Source: an uncultured Luminiphilus sp.
GTDB lineage: Bacteria; Pseudomonadota; Gammaproteobacteria; Pseudomonadales; Halieaceae
NCBI GenBank assembly: GCA_943789425.1
Contig: CALSUB010000002.1
Location: forward strand, 1-64,000
Length of the DNA: 64,000 bases
Direction: 5' to 3'
The notes beneath the pieces are model-generated. The model was not told the origin of the DNA. It ran no database searches and saw only the letters and a list, made by a program, of their open reading frames with translations. Of this stretch, positions 44,917 through 54,639 are shown piece by piece. Position numbers and translations under genes: made by a program. Position 1 is the stretch's first letter. Each line of letters opens with the position of its first letter.

Positions 44917-47682
44917 CTAATGAGCCTCATCCCAGTTATCGCCCGTACCGACCTCTACCACGAGCGGGACATCCAGCCAGCCGATGTCTGACATCAGCGC
45001 GGCGACCTTCTCGCTCAGGCTGGCGACAGCATCGTCAGCCACCTCGAATACCAGTTCATCGTGGACTTGCATCATTAATCGAGCATCCACCCCTGACGAA
45101 TCAATCCACGCATCAACGGCTAGCATGGCCAATTTAATCAGATCCGCAGCGGTGCCTTGCATCGGCGCATTAATCGCAGTGCGCTCAGCGGCCTGTTGCC
45201 GCTGTCGATTGCGGGCATTGATCTCGGGCAGGTATAAGCGCCTTCCTTTGAGCGTTTCAACATAACCTGTCTCATGCGCTAGGGCGCGCGTCCGCGCCAT
45301 GTAGTCGGCGACACCGGGATAGCGTGCGAAGTACACGTCGATGTATTCCTGCGCCTCGTGTCGCCCAATACCCAGTTGCTTTGCGAGCCCAAAAGCAGAC
45401 ATGCCGTAAATCAACCCAAAGTTAATCGCTTTAGCCTTGCGTCGTTGGTCAACCGATACCTGCTCAATAGCAACGTCAAATACTTCAGCCGCAGTAGCGC
45501 TGTGAACATCGAGACCCTCAGCGAAAGCAGCCAACAAGCCGGGATCCTGAGAGAGGTGCGCCATAATACGCAGCTCTATTTGCGAGTAATCGGCCGCGAC
45601 AATTTTACAGCCCGGAGCGGCAATAAACGCTTGTCTAATGCGTCTGCCCTCTTCTGTGCGAATCGGAATATTTTGCAAATTGGGATCTGAGGACGATAAC
45701 CGACCCGTCGCTGTAACGGCCTGATGATAAGAGGTATGAACTCGCCCCGTTTTGGCGTCGATCATTCCTGGGAGCTTGTCGGTATAAGTCGATTTAAGCT
45801 TGCTGAGACTTCGATATTCCATCAACACAGCGGGCAGCGGATAATCCAAAGCTAACTCTGCCAACACCTCTTCCGCAGTCGAGGGTGCGCCTTTAGGCGT
45901 TTTCTTCAGCACGGGCAGCTCAAGCTTATTGAAAAGTATCTCGCCAAGCTGCTTAGGTGAGCCGAGGTTAAACGCACCGCCCGCTAGCTCGTGCGCCTTA
46001 GTCTCAAGCACCAGCATTCGCTGACCGAGCTCAGTACTTTGCGCCGCCAGTTGCTCGCGACAGACCAACGCACCGTTTCGCTCGATACGAGACAGCACGG
46101 GCACTAACGGAACCTCCAACTCTCGGTATAACTGCTGAAGAGACGGCTCCGCTTCTAATCGAGCAGACAACAGTGCATGCAACCGCAAGGTGACCTCGGC
46201 ATCCTCGGCCGCATAGGGCGCTGCTTGTTCAACTGGCACTTGGTTGAAGGTGATCTGCTTAGCCCCTTTACCCGCTATGTCCTCGAAGTGAATAGTGCGC
46301 TGCCCCAAATATTTCAGCGCCAGCGTGTCTAAGTCATGGCGACTGCCAGTCGCGTCGAGTACGTAAGATTCAAGCATCGTATCCTCGCGAATTCCCCGCA
46401 GAGTAATGCCGTGGTTCATCAAAACATTGGCATCATATTTCAGATGCTGACCCAGCTTTCCTTTTGACTCATCCTCTAGCAATGGCCTCAGCTGAGACAG
46501 CACCTCATCCCGACTGAGCTGCTCTGGCGCACCGGGGTAGTCATGTGCGAGGGGTACGTAAGCGGCCGTACCCGCCTCCACCGCAAAAGAAACGCCCACG
46601 ATTTCTGCGACCATATAATTCAGGCTGGTTGTTTCGGTATCAAAGGCGAAAAAATCGGCGGCTGAGAGTCTGTTTAGCCAATCAGCCAAGGTAGCCGAAT
46701 CCAGTATGGTAACGACGTTGAGGGGGTCGCCGACCTGTGGTGGCCTATCCTCAGATAACGTGTCTTCTGTCGGCTCATTGGAAGCGGCTTCCACCATGGC
46801 ACCAAGGCCATTATCGAGTAACGCCTCCAGCCAATTTTTAAACTCAAGGTCGCGAAACAAAGCAATCAATGCCTCGTTATCAGGTGGGGTCGAATTCAAA
46901 GCACCCACTTCCAAGCCCAGCTCACAGTCTATTTTGATCGTCGCTAATTCGTAACTCAGCACTGCCTCGGCTTGCGCAAGTTCTAGCTTGCCCGCAAGGC
47001 TTTTAGCGCCGCGAATCGGCAAGGCTGCAACGGCATCTAGCTGTTGATAGATCGCAGTCATACCACCGAGGTGCTGTAATAACGCGGTTGCCGTCTTCTC
47101 ACCAACACCAGCCACTCCAGGAATGTTATCGACTTTGTCTCCCATTAAAGCCAGCAAATCGATAATCAGCTCTGGCGGGACACCAAACTTATCGACAACG
47201 CCGGCACTGTCCATCGCGGTATTGTTCATGGTGTTAATCAGCGTGACTTTGTCGTTGACCAGCTGCGCCATATCTTTATCACCGGTCGAAATGACCACCT
47301 CGCGACCACTGCTCGCTGCCTCAACAGACAGCGTCCCAATCACGTCGTCTGCCTCAACGCCTCCTATGCAGATCAAGGGCAAGCCCATCGCTTTGATCGC
47401 AGCATGAATCGGCTCTATCTGCTCACGCAATTCGTCTGGCATGGGCGGCCGGTTGGCCTTGTAGTCGGCATACATCTCATGACGGAAGGTCGGCCCCTTG
47501 GCATCAAAGACCACCACGACCTGATCGCCATCGTAATCGGCGACCAACTTGCGGATCATCCCAATCACGCCTTTCGCGGCGCCAGTATTCAAGCCTTTTG
47601 AATTGGTCAGTGGGGGTAACGCATGGTAAGCGCGGAACAGATACGAAGAGCCATCCACCAAAATCAGGCGATTTGACATCAT
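44917..47682 (-). CDS. polA: DNA polymerase I
   Basis: 921 aa with all three activities: 5'-3' exonuclease (residues 1-290, VDGSSYLFRAYHALP, GDKVDNIPGVAGVGEKTA), 3'-5' proofreading exonuclease (FFAFDTETTSLNYM keeps the Asp and Glu), and polymerase (VAADYSQIELRIMAHLS, KAINFGLIYGMSAFGLA, MMQVHDELVFEV). Okazaki fragment processing and repair. Confidence 0.96.
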   Translation of the reverse strand: MMSNRLILVDGSSYLFRAYHALPPLTNSKGLNTGAAKGVIGMIRKLVADYDGDQVVVVFDAKGPTFRHEMYADYKANRPPMPDELREQIEPIHAAIKAMGLPLICIGGVEADDVIGTLSVEAASSGREVVISTGDKDMAQLVNDKVTLINTMNNTAMDSAGVVDKFGVPPELIIDLLALMGDKVDNIPGVAGVGEKTATALLQHLGGMTAIYQQLDAVAALPIRGAKSLAGKLELAQAEAVLSYELATIKIDCELGLEVGALNSTPPDNEALIALFRDLEFKNWLEALLDNGLGAMVEAASNEPTEDTLSEDRPPQVGDPLNVVTILDSATLADWLNRLSAADFFAFDTETTSLNYMVAEIVGVSFAVEAGTAAYVPLAHDYPGAPEQLSRDEVLSQLRPLLEDESKGKLGQHLKYDANVLMNHGITLRGIREDTMLESYVLDATGSRHDLDTLALKYLGQRTIHFEDIAGKGAKQITFNQVPVEQAAPYAAEDAEVTLRLHALLSARLEAEPSLQQLYRELEVPLVPVLSRIERNGALVCREQLAAQSTELGQRMLVLETKAHELAGGAFNLGSPKQLGEILFNKLELPVLKKTPKGAPSTAEEVLAELALDYPLPAVLMEYRSLSKLKSTYTDKLPGMIDAKTGRVHTSYHQAVTATGRLSSSDPNLQNIPIRTEEGRRIRQAFIAAPGCKIVAADYSQIELRIMAHLSQDPGLLAAFAEGLDVHSATAAEVFDVAIEQVSVDQRRKAKAINFGLIYGMSAFGLAKQLGIGRHEAQEYIDVYFARYPGVADYMARTRALAHETGYVETLKGRRLYLPEINARNRQRQQAAERTAINAPMQGTAADLIKLAMLAVDAWIDSSGVDARLMMQVHDELVFEVADDAVASLSEKVAALMSDIGWLDVPLVVEVGTGDNWDEAH

Positions 47683-47683
47683 G

Positions 47684-48334
47684 TTAGTGGTCCCAGAGAT
47701 ACTGCGCGGATCGTAATGTTACCCGCATTTTGGGTATGTCGAGCGGCGCACGAAAAAAGCCATGATAATCCCCTCTGGGGTTCATCAGCGCCACGTTGGC
47801 ACTGTGCTCCATCTGGTAACTGCCGTCGCTGGCAGTGACCTTACGAAAAGGCGCGTTTAAGCGCTGAGTCACACTTAAGATCGATTCAAAAGCGCCCGTC
47901 ACGCCAAGAAAATCCGGGTGAAAATACGGAACATATTGCGATAACCGCTCGGGTGTATCTCGGGCGGGATCCACCGACAGCATCACCACAACAGTCTCAT
48001 CAGCCTCGGTGCCTTGCAGCTGTTGTTTCAACTCGGCCAAATCAGAGAGTGTTGTCGGGCAGATATCAGGGCAATGCGTAAAACCAAAAAACAACAAGGT
48101 CCAGTGACCCTCGAGACGATCAGCGGTAAACGGCGCGCCAGCGTGGTCAATCAATGAAAAATTGCCCACATCACGGGGGGTATCGAATAAAAATAATCCA
48201 TTGATGCGACTCTCAGCGAGGCTCATCACGCGCGGCTCACCCACGCGATGGACAAAGCTCGCCACGACAATGGCCATGAACACCAGTACGCCAAAAATCG
48301 TCCAGCGAATCCCGCTTCGATCCGATACCGTCAC
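47684..48334 (-). CDS. SCO1/SenC family copper chaperone
   Basis: 216 aa with an N-terminal membrane anchor (WTIFGVLVFMAIVVASFV) and a thioredoxin fold. Copper motif CPDICP in FGFTHCPDICPTTLSDL, distal His in YQMEHSANVALMN. Helps assemble the CuA site of cytochrome c oxidase subunit II. Last gene of the cox cluster; its stop is one base from the polA start. Confidence 0.92.
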   Translation of the reverse strand: MTVSDRSGIRWTIFGVLVFMAIVVASFVHRVGEPRVMSLAESRINGLFLFDTPRDVGNFSLIDHAGAPFTADRLEGHWTLLFFGFTHCPDICPTTLSDLAELKQQLQGTEADETVVVMLSVDPARDTPERLSQYVPYFHPDFLGVTGAFESILSVTQRLNAPFRKVTASDGSYQMEHSANVALMNPRGDYHGFFRAPLDIPKMRVTLRSAQYLWDH

Positions 48335-48415
48335 CCATCACTCCTTTCTTTTCAACTTAGATTGAGCGCCCCTTCGTGGGATTCCCGCAGACACATGCCG
48401 ACAACAGATCCCGTG

Positions 48416-49093
48416 TTAGCTGCCCGAGTTCTTTAGTAAAAATCGGAGATCACTAATCACATCTTTATAGTAAAGATCATTTGCCACCTGCATCATGATC
48501 CAGCCTGCCGGATCAACAACATGCCAATGACCGCCATCACCAAGGTTCGACGGCATCAGTTGCTCGATTTCTGCTGCGGGCAACGTCATTGCGGTCACAC
48601 CCGCATGCTCGACCGCGATCCAATCGGCCAAAGTGCCATCAAAAGTCGAGGGGGCAGCTGATGCTGTCTCGTCCGCAGGCGCGACCGCGATGCGGTCTGC
48701 AGGCAGATCCGTCAACACGACACGCCCTACGCGGTTAAAGTCTTTGCCAAGAGCGATGTGGATCTGCCGAGTTTGATACAGTTTTTCTTGGCAGATTGCC
48801 CCACACACGCCGCCACGATGAACGATCAAAAAATGCCATTTTACCGGCAGGTCCTCCCAGAGCAGATCGGCAGCGCCGTCATCCGAAAAAGTCCTCTGCG
48901 ACAGACTTTTCGGAGGCACGATCAACTCGCCATGGTTGGCCGTTCCCATTGCGCCAACAATATCGAACTGCCCCTCTGCTACAGCCCACCACAACAACGT
49001 TGCCGCCAACATGATGCTCAGTGGAATCCCGGCTATAAGCAGCAATACCCGGCGTCCTTGTTGTCGCTTCACGACCTCATTACCGGTATTCAT
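48416..49093 (-). CDS. Membrane-anchored hypothetical protein of the cox cluster
   Basis: 225 aa from the ATG at 49093, which overlaps the SURF1 stop (ATGA). One membrane helix (VLLLIAGIPLSIMLAATLLWWAV), then a periplasmic domain with WHFLIVHRGGVCGAICQEKLYQTRQIHIAL. This is a degenerate SCO/thioredoxin-like segment in which two Cys are spaced Cys-x3-Cys. Proteins of this type regularly sit between SURF1 and ctaA in gammaproteobacteria; a copper or redox role in oxidase assembly is plausible. Confidence 0.72.
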   Translation of the reverse strand: MNTGNEVVKRQQGRRVLLLIAGIPLSIMLAATLLWWAVAEGQFDIVGAMGTANHGELIVPPKSLSQRTFSDDGAADLLWEDLPVKWHFLIVHRGGVCGAICQEKLYQTRQIHIALGKDFNRVGRVVLTDLPADRIAVAPADETASAAPSTFDGTLADWIAVEHAGVTAMTLPAAEIEQLMPSNLGDGGHWHVVDPAGWIMMQVANDLYYKDVISDLRFLLKNSGS

Positions 49094-49857
49094 GAGGAAG
49101 GCCTGCCCGCGACAATCTCTCGTATGTTCGACATGAGCAGCACTCCGATTAGCAACAAAACAGCAGCCATGGCAAACCATTGGACCGCGTACCCCATATG
49201 TTTAGCCGATGACTGATTCACAACCGGCCATTCAGCCACTAAGGCTAACGGCGAGGCAGGGTCTATCCTGACCTCATATGGGAATACCGACTTACCCGTT
49301 AGCGATGCCAGCGTGTCGAACCACTGGTCCCAGTACAAAGTTTGCACGGTTGACGGCAAGCGATCGGGTGGCGGTTGTTCGACCATCATGATCGGCTTAG
49401 CACTTGGAACATATACCTGCCCCTCGATTAGCGCGGCGCCGTCCATCACATTAACAACTGGGACCGTTCGACGGGATGGGTCGCCCGCCAACCAACCCAG
49501 ATTGACTGGCACCGACCCGTCACCGGCCTCAATCAATGCAATCACGTGATACCCCACACGTCCTCGGTGCAAGCGATTATCCAGCAGCAAATAAGCTTCA
49601 GGATCCAGCACGCCCTGCCAGCGTACGCGGCGATCCGCATATTGAGTGACATCCGACGTCTGCAACAGTGCCGAGGGCGTGACCGCTGGCAACGCGCTCC
49701 GCGCTTCCCAGCGCATTTGCAGCAGGTTTTTTTCGTCTGCGCGCCCAAGCTGCCAAAAGCCCAAATTCAGTAACAGGGCGAACAGCACCGTGCCTGCGAC
49801 GCACGCCCGCACATCACCCTTAATCTCCAAGCGCCCGATGCTTCCGTTAAACTGCAC
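49090..49857 (-). CDS. SURF1 family cytochrome oxidase assembly protein
   Basis: 255 aa with two membrane helices at the ends (ACVAGTVLFALLLNLGFWQLGRADEK and GYAVQWFAMAAVLLLIGVLLM). Signature segments include LGFWQLGRA, YHVIALIEAGDGSVPVNLGWL and HMGYAVQWFAMA. Supports heme A insertion into subunit I. Divergent from the DUF2909 gene. Confidence 0.92.
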   Translation of the reverse strand: MQFNGSIGRLEIKGDVRACVAGTVLFALLLNLGFWQLGRADEKNLLQMRWEARSALPAVTPSALLQTSDVTQYADRRVRWQGVLDPEAYLLLDNRLHRGRVGYHVIALIEAGDGSVPVNLGWLAGDPSRRTVPVVNVMDGAALIEGQVYVPSAKPIMMVEQPPPDRLPSTVQTLYWDQWFDTLASLTGKSVFPYEVRIDPASPLALVAEWPVVNQSSAKHMGYAVQWFAMAAVLLLIGVLLMSNIREIVAGRPSS

Positions 49858-49922
49858 TCACTGATCCTCCATGCTGACTCGGAACTAGACACCCACCGGG
49901 CACCACCAGAAAGGTTAACCCC

Positions 49923-50174
49923 ATGCTTAAAGCGCTCATAATCCTGCTCATGATAGCCCTTGTAGTGAGCCTCGCGTCAGGACTAATCTTTCTTTTATCG
50001 GATCAAGGTAACACTGAGAAACGCCGATTATTCAACTCGTTGGGCATACGACTTGGACTTGGCTTTTCTTTGCTGTGCGTGATCCTATACGGAGTCATGA
50101 CGGGCCAGCTGGGCCATCGCAACCCCTGGGACGCAGAACCGGTTACCGAGACGCCGACTAACACCCCGAGGTAA
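49923..50174 (+). CDS. DUF2909 family twin-TM protein
   Basis: 83 aa with two membrane helices (LIILLMIALVVSLASGLIFLLS and LGLGFSLLCVILYGVMTG) joined by DQGNTEKRRLFNSLGIR. Typically placed inside cox clusters opposite to the oxidase genes, as here. Function unknown; an oxidase assembly aid is inferred from context. AAAGG lies 11 bases before the ATG. Confidence 0.85.
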   Translation: MLKALIILLMIALVVSLASGLIFLLSDQGNTEKRRLFNSLGIRLGLGFSLLCVILYGVMTGQLGHRNPWDAEPVTETPTNTPR

Positions 50175-50248
50175 CGCACCGGCCACAACAGCAGGACCTC
50201 CAACAAGACGCTTAACGAATCGTGCTCTTACGGTGACAAGCGATTATC

Positions 50249-50293
50249 AAAAAAGGCGCCGCAGCGCCCTCCTTCGTGGGTTTAAGGCGCCTT
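50249..50293 (-). terminator. Rho-independent terminator of the cox operon
   Basis: On the minus strand AAGGCGCC...GGCGCCTT, an 8-bp stem (50286-50293 and 50253-50260) closing a loop of about 25 bases with some inner pairing, is followed by TTTTTT. The hairpin starts within the coxC stop codon (50292-50294), so transcription ends right behind coxC and SURF1 needs its own promoter or read-through. Confidence 0.75.
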
Positions 50294-51272
50294 ACAGAAT
50301 ATAAACAAACAAAAATAAGAAAACCCACACGACATCAACGAAGTGCCAATACCAGCTCGAAGCTTCGAAGCCAAAGTGATCCGATGCCGTAAAATGCTCA
50401 TTCTTCACAGAGCGCACCAACTGAATCAGTAACATGGTCATACCCATGGCAACGTGAAAACCATGAAAACCCGTTAGCATGAAAAAGGTCGAACCATAGA
50501 TTCCGGAGTTGAGTGTTAACCCGTATAACACGTAAGCCTCGTAGTACTCCGCAGCTTGGAGCCCCAAAAAGATCAGCGCAAGCCCAACCGTGATCCCCAG
50601 CCAACGATTAAACTTTGCTCGATCACCCGCCAAAATGGCCGTATGCGCCACATGCACCGTCGCACTTGAAGACAACAAGATAATCGTGTTCCACATAGGC
50701 AGCCAGGCGTACCACGCATGCGCGTCGGCGGGCGCCATCGACTTTTCCTGCGAAACAAAATCACCATTATTGGCAATCACCTGCGCATCGGCCCCACCTA
50801 CCGTCTCCTGCGGCGTAATAGAAGGCGGCCACGTGAACTCGAAACCCGGCCATAGCAGATCGTTCATCCGTCCACCTTCGCCCTCGCCCGCAAGCCAAGG
50901 ACCTGCCAACTGCCGCACGTAAAGCAACGTGCCAAAGAAAGCAGCGAAAAACATGACCTCAGAAAAAATAAACCAAAACATGCCCAAGACGTAGCTCTGG
51001 TTAACCTGCCCACTGTTCAAACCGGCGATGTTCTCTTTAATGACCGTCCTAAACCAGCTGGTGAGCGTCAGAATGAAAAAAACCAACCCCGCTGTCAGCA
51101 CCCAACCTGAATAGCTGGCGTCGTCTGCCGAGCCATAAGTCATCTCATTGAGCATCAAACCGCCACCGAAAACCGACAGTAACAAGCCAATCGTCGCTCG
51201 CACGGCGAGACTGGAAGACTCGGGCACGTAGTACTTCTCATGCCCGGTTGCGGTGGATGGGTTACTGGACAT
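50292..51272 (-). CDS. coxC: Cytochrome c oxidase subunit III
   Basis: 326 aa, about seven membrane helices. Motifs: YYVPESSSLAVRATIGLLLSVFGGGLML, FWFIFSEVMFFAAFFGTLLYVRQL, and the C-terminal LTGFHGFHVAMGMTMLLIQLV and WYWHFVDVVWVFLFLFVYIL. The insert around residues 120-180 (GEGEGGRMNDLLWPG...) is typical of the gammaproteobacterial long form. Confidence 0.95.
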   Translation of the reverse strand: MSSNPSTATGHEKYYVPESSSLAVRATIGLLLSVFGGGLMLNEMTYGSADDASYSGWVLTAGLVFFILTLTSWFRTVIKENIAGLNSGQVNQSYVLGMFWFIFSEVMFFAAFFGTLLYVRQLAGPWLAGEGEGGRMNDLLWPGFEFTWPPSITPQETVGGADAQVIANNGDFVSQEKSMAPADAHAWYAWLPMWNTIILLSSSATVHVAHTAILAGDRAKFNRWLGITVGLALIFLGLQAAEYYEAYVLYGLTLNSGIYGSTFFMLTGFHGFHVAMGMTMLLIQLVRSVKNEHFTASDHFGFEASSWYWHFVDVVWVFLFLFVYIL

Positions 51273-51295
51273 AGGAGTCTCCTAGAGTGCGCTGA

Positions 51296-51862
51296 TCAAC
51301 GGGCAGCGACTTGGTCAGTCACCGCGTCGGTGACATCAAACAATGTATAAGACAGCGTAATGGTATGGATATCGCGAGGCAGGTCTTGATCGACAATAAA
51401 CTGGAGCGGCATGTCAGCCGCGGCCAATCCTGCGAGCCCCTGCTGCTCGAAACAGAAACACTCTGTCTTATGAAAATAAGGGGCAGCTCGGCTCGGCGAA
51501 ATACTGGGGATGGCCTGAGCCACCATAGGCGCAGTGGTTGGATTAGTGGCTCGAAATATCGTGCCATTAGCAGCGCCTGGATGCACCCGCATGATTCTCT
51601 CATCAGGAGAGAAGCCCCAGGGCATTTCATTGTTCTTGATGGCGACAAACTGAACCGTGACTTCCCGACTCTCGTCGATCATCACGGGCACTGACGTGTA
51701 AGCCGACCCCGCAGTCTTACCATTAATACCCAGTACGTCACACAACACGTTATAGAGTGGCACCATCACGACGAACACAAAAGCAAACATCACTACTGCG
51801 ACACCGCTTAACTTCAATGCGGTATCGATAGCAGGTACTTTACTGAGGCGCACGTAAGCCAT
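51296..51862 (-). CDS. ctaG: Cytochrome c oxidase assembly protein CtaG/Cox11
   Basis: 188 aa. One membrane anchor (GVAVVMFAFVFVVMVPLYNVLCDVLGI), then an immunoglobulin-like periplasmic domain with the copper-binding TECFCFEQQ (CFCF). Inserts CuB into subunit I. 23 bp upstream of coxC and 21 bp downstream of coxA. Confidence 0.94.
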   Translation of the reverse strand: MAYVRLSKVPAIDTALKLSGVAVVMFAFVFVVMVPLYNVLCDVLGINGKTAGSAYTSVPVMIDESREVTVQFVAIKNNEMPWGFSPDERIMRVHPGAANGTIFRATNPTTAPMVAQAIPSISPSRAAPYFHKTECFCFEQQGLAGLAAADMPLQFIVDQDLPRDIHTITLSYTLFDVTDAVTDQVAAR

Positions 51863-51883
51863 CGTCAGTTATCTTGCGACGAC

Positions 51884-53464
51884 TTAAAACGTGCCCGCTG
51901 GTTTGGACACCAACGGTGGCTCTTCAAAAGTGTGATAAGGCGCAGGAGTTGGAACAGTCCACTCGAGACCTTCCGCACCATCCCATACTTTTTCGTCGCT
52001 GACTCGCTCGCCGGAGACGATGGTCGCAATCACGTTATACAAAAATAGCAGCTGCGACGCGCCGTAAATAAAGGCACCAATCGACGACATCATGTTGAAG
52101 TCGGCAAACTGCAACGCATAATCGGGGATCCGCCTCGGCATGCCGGCGAGCCCCACAAAGTGCTGCGGGAAAAAAGTGATATTGAAACCAATGAAAGAAA
52201 TCCAGAAATGGATTTTACCCATTGATTCGCTGTACATGCGCCCACACCATTTCGGCAACCAGTAGTAAACCGCAGCCGTCATCGAAAACACTGCACCGGC
52301 CACCATCACGTAGTGGAAGTGGGCCACGACAAAATAGGTGTCGTGGTACTGGAAATCTGCCGGCGCAATCGAGAGCATCAAGCCAGTAAACCCGCCCAAG
52401 GTGAACAACACCAAAAAGCCGATTGAGAACAACATGGGCGTCTCAAAGCTCAACGAGCCACGCCACATGGTTGATATCCAGTTGAAGACTTTCACGCCGG
52501 TCGGTACTGCAATCAGCATGGTGGCGTACATAAAGAACAACTCGCCAGCAACAGGCATACCCACCGTGTACATATGGTGCGCCCAAACGACGAACGATAA
52601 AAAGGCGATCGACGCAGTGGCGTAAACCATTGAAGCGTATCCAAACAATGGCTTACGAGAAAAGGCGGGAATGATCTGCGAGACCACGCCAAACGCCGGG
52701 AGAATAATGATGTACACCTCTGGATGGCCAAAAAACCAGAAGATGTGCTGAAACAGCACCGGATCACCGCCGCCAGCGGCTGAAAAGAAGCTGGTGCCGA
52801 AGTGGATATCCATCAGCATCATCGTCACGGCACCCGCTAACACTGGCATCACGGCAACCAGCAAAAAGGCAGTGATCAACCAGGTCCAAACGAACATGGG
52901 CATTTTCATGTATGTCATGCCCGGCGCACGCATGTTCATCACCGTGGCAATGATATTGATCGAGCCCATGATCGATGACACGCCCAAGATATGGATGGCA
53001 AAAATAAAGAAGGTGACCGACGGCGGCGCGTACGTCGTTGAAAGGGGGGCATAAAAAGTCCAGCCAAACGCAGGCGCGCCGCCTTCCATAAACAGGGTTG
53101 AAGCGAGCATCAAGAAAGCCGGTGGCAAAATCCAGAAGCTCCAGTTGTTCATGCGCGGTAGCGCCATATCAGGCGCCCCAATCATCATCGGAATCAGCCA
53201 ATTAGCCAAGCCAACGAAGGACGGCATAATGGCGCCAAACACCATGACGAGTCCGTGTAAGGTGGTCATCTGATTGAAAAATGCTGGCTCTACCAACTGC
53301 ATACCGGGCTGGAAAAGCTCCGCCCGAATAACCATGGCGAAGAAACCCCCCAGCAGGAACATGGCAAAGGAGAACCAGAGGTACATCGTACCAATGTCCT
53401 TGTGGTTGGTCGTGAACAACCAACGCGTCACACCGGTTGCCGGCCCATGATGATGATCACCCAT
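51884..53464 (-). CDS. coxA: Cytochrome c oxidase subunit I (aa3 type)
   Basis: 526 aa with twelve membrane helices. CuB/heme ligands: IFWFFGHPEVYIIILPAFG (His cross-linked to Tyr in the H-P-E-V-Y motif, marking an A-type oxidase), VWAHHMYTVGM (His pair) and VVAHFHYVMVAGAVF (heme a3 and a ligands). Reduces O2 to water and pumps protons. Confidence 0.96.
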   Translation of the reverse strand: MGDHHHGPATGVTRWLFTTNHKDIGTMYLWFSFAMFLLGGFFAMVIRAELFQPGMQLVEPAFFNQMTTLHGLVMVFGAIMPSFVGLANWLIPMMIGAPDMALPRMNNWSFWILPPAFLMLASTLFMEGGAPAFGWTFYAPLSTTYAPPSVTFFIFAIHILGVSSIMGSINIIATVMNMRAPGMTYMKMPMFVWTWLITAFLLVAVMPVLAGAVTMMLMDIHFGTSFFSAAGGGDPVLFQHIFWFFGHPEVYIIILPAFGVVSQIIPAFSRKPLFGYASMVYATASIAFLSFVVWAHHMYTVGMPVAGELFFMYATMLIAVPTGVKVFNWISTMWRGSLSFETPMLFSIGFLVLFTLGGFTGLMLSIAPADFQYHDTYFVVAHFHYVMVAGAVFSMTAAVYYWLPKWCGRMYSESMGKIHFWISFIGFNITFFPQHFVGLAGMPRRIPDYALQFADFNMMSSIGAFIYGASQLLFLYNVIATIVSGERVSDEKVWDGAEGLEWTVPTPAPYHTFEEPPLVSKPAGTF

Positions 53465-53478
53465 CGTGTTCTACCTCT

Positions 53479-54591
53479 CTATCCGTTGTTCATTCCAGTG
53501 ACATCGCCCGGTTGGACAATATCGCCTGTGTTATTGCCAAAAGCGTTGCGTTGGTATGTAAGGACCGCGGCCAACTCTACGTCGTTCAGCTGGGCATCAA
53601 ATGCCTGCATAGCCGTTCCCGCAACGCCCTTCGCGACAATTGCCATGTGCTGCGATAAATCGCCCATCACCACCGAGCTCCCTGCGATCGCATTACCAAT
53701 CCCGCCCTCGCCCTGGGCACCGTGGCAGGCAACGCACGCTGTCTCGTAAACCGTCTTTCCCTGCGCCATCAGCTCGTCGGCAGAGAGCGTTTGCAGAGCG
53801 AGCTGGCTTTCGGCCTGTGCAGCGCCGCGTTTGGCGGCCTGCCATGCCTGAAATTCGTCTGGCGAAACGGCATGCACGACAACCGGCATAAAGCCGTGGT
53901 AGGCGCCACACAGTTCCGTGCACTGGCCCCGATAAATGCCTTCTTGCGGCACGCGAGTCCATGCCTCGTTAATAAAGCCCGGAATCGCATCCCGCTTGAC
54001 CGCAAGCTCAGGTACCCACCACGAGTGAATGACGTCGTTTGCTGTGATCAAGAACCGGACTTTCGTATTGGTCGGGATCACCAGCGGCTCATCGACCTCG
54101 AGCAAGTAGTGGTCGCCTTTAGTTTCCGTGTTGTAGATCTCTTCTTGCGGCGTCGTCAGATTAGAGAAAAAGGAGATATTTTCGCCCGTCTCGTCCAAAT
54201 ACTCATACTTCCACTTCCACTGATGTCCCGTTATCAGCACGTCGAGTTCAGCCTCGTCGTTGTCATAGACCTCTAATAATGTGGACGTTGCGGGGACCGC
54301 CATAGCGATCAAAATTAAAAACGGCACCACCGTCCAGGCGATCTCTACCTTCGTGCTTTCATGAAACTGCGATGCCTCATGCCCGCGTGACTTACGGTGC
54401 GCGTAAATGGAGTAAAACATCACCGCAAACACGGCGACGCCAATCACAACGCAAATCCACATAATCAGCATGTGAAGTTCGAAGATGTCAGCGCCGATCT
54501 CGGTAACACCGGGCGACATGTTGACTTGATTCTGTGCAGCCGTAAACGACGCAAACAGTGCCAAAGGCACTCCTGAGAAGATTCTTCCCAT
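53479..54591 (-). CDS. coxB: Cytochrome c oxidase subunit II with fused cytochrome c domain
   Basis: 370 aa from the ATG at 54591 (GGAG ten bases upstream); the tracked TTG start is longer. Signal sequence, two membrane helices, cupredoxin domain with the CuA motif CTELCGAYHGFM. A C-terminal class I cytochrome c domain (CVACHGAQGEGGIGNAIAGS, axial Met in GTAMQAFDAQLND) marks a caa3-type arrangement that takes electrons directly from periplasmic carriers. Confidence 0.95.
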   Translation of the reverse strand: MGRIFSGVPLALFASFTAAQNQVNMSPGVTEIGADIFELHMLIMWICVVIGVAVFAVMFYSIYAHRKSRGHEASQFHESTKVEIAWTVVPFLILIAMAVPATSTLLEVYDNDEAELDVLITGHQWKWKYEYLDETGENISFFSNLTTPQEEIYNTETKGDHYLLEVDEPLVIPTNTKVRFLITANDVIHSWWVPELAVKRDAIPGFINEAWTRVPQEGIYRGQCTELCGAYHGFMPVVVHAVSPDEFQAWQAAKRGAAQAESQLALQTLSADELMAQGKTVYETACVACHGAQGEGGIGNAIAGSSVVMGDLSQHMAIVAKGVAGTAMQAFDAQLNDVELAAVLTYQRNAFGNNTGDIVQPGDVTGMNNG

Positions 54592-54639
54592 CGCGTGCGT
54601 ACTCCATTTGTTGATGTGGCGCCGAACCCCGAGCCACAA

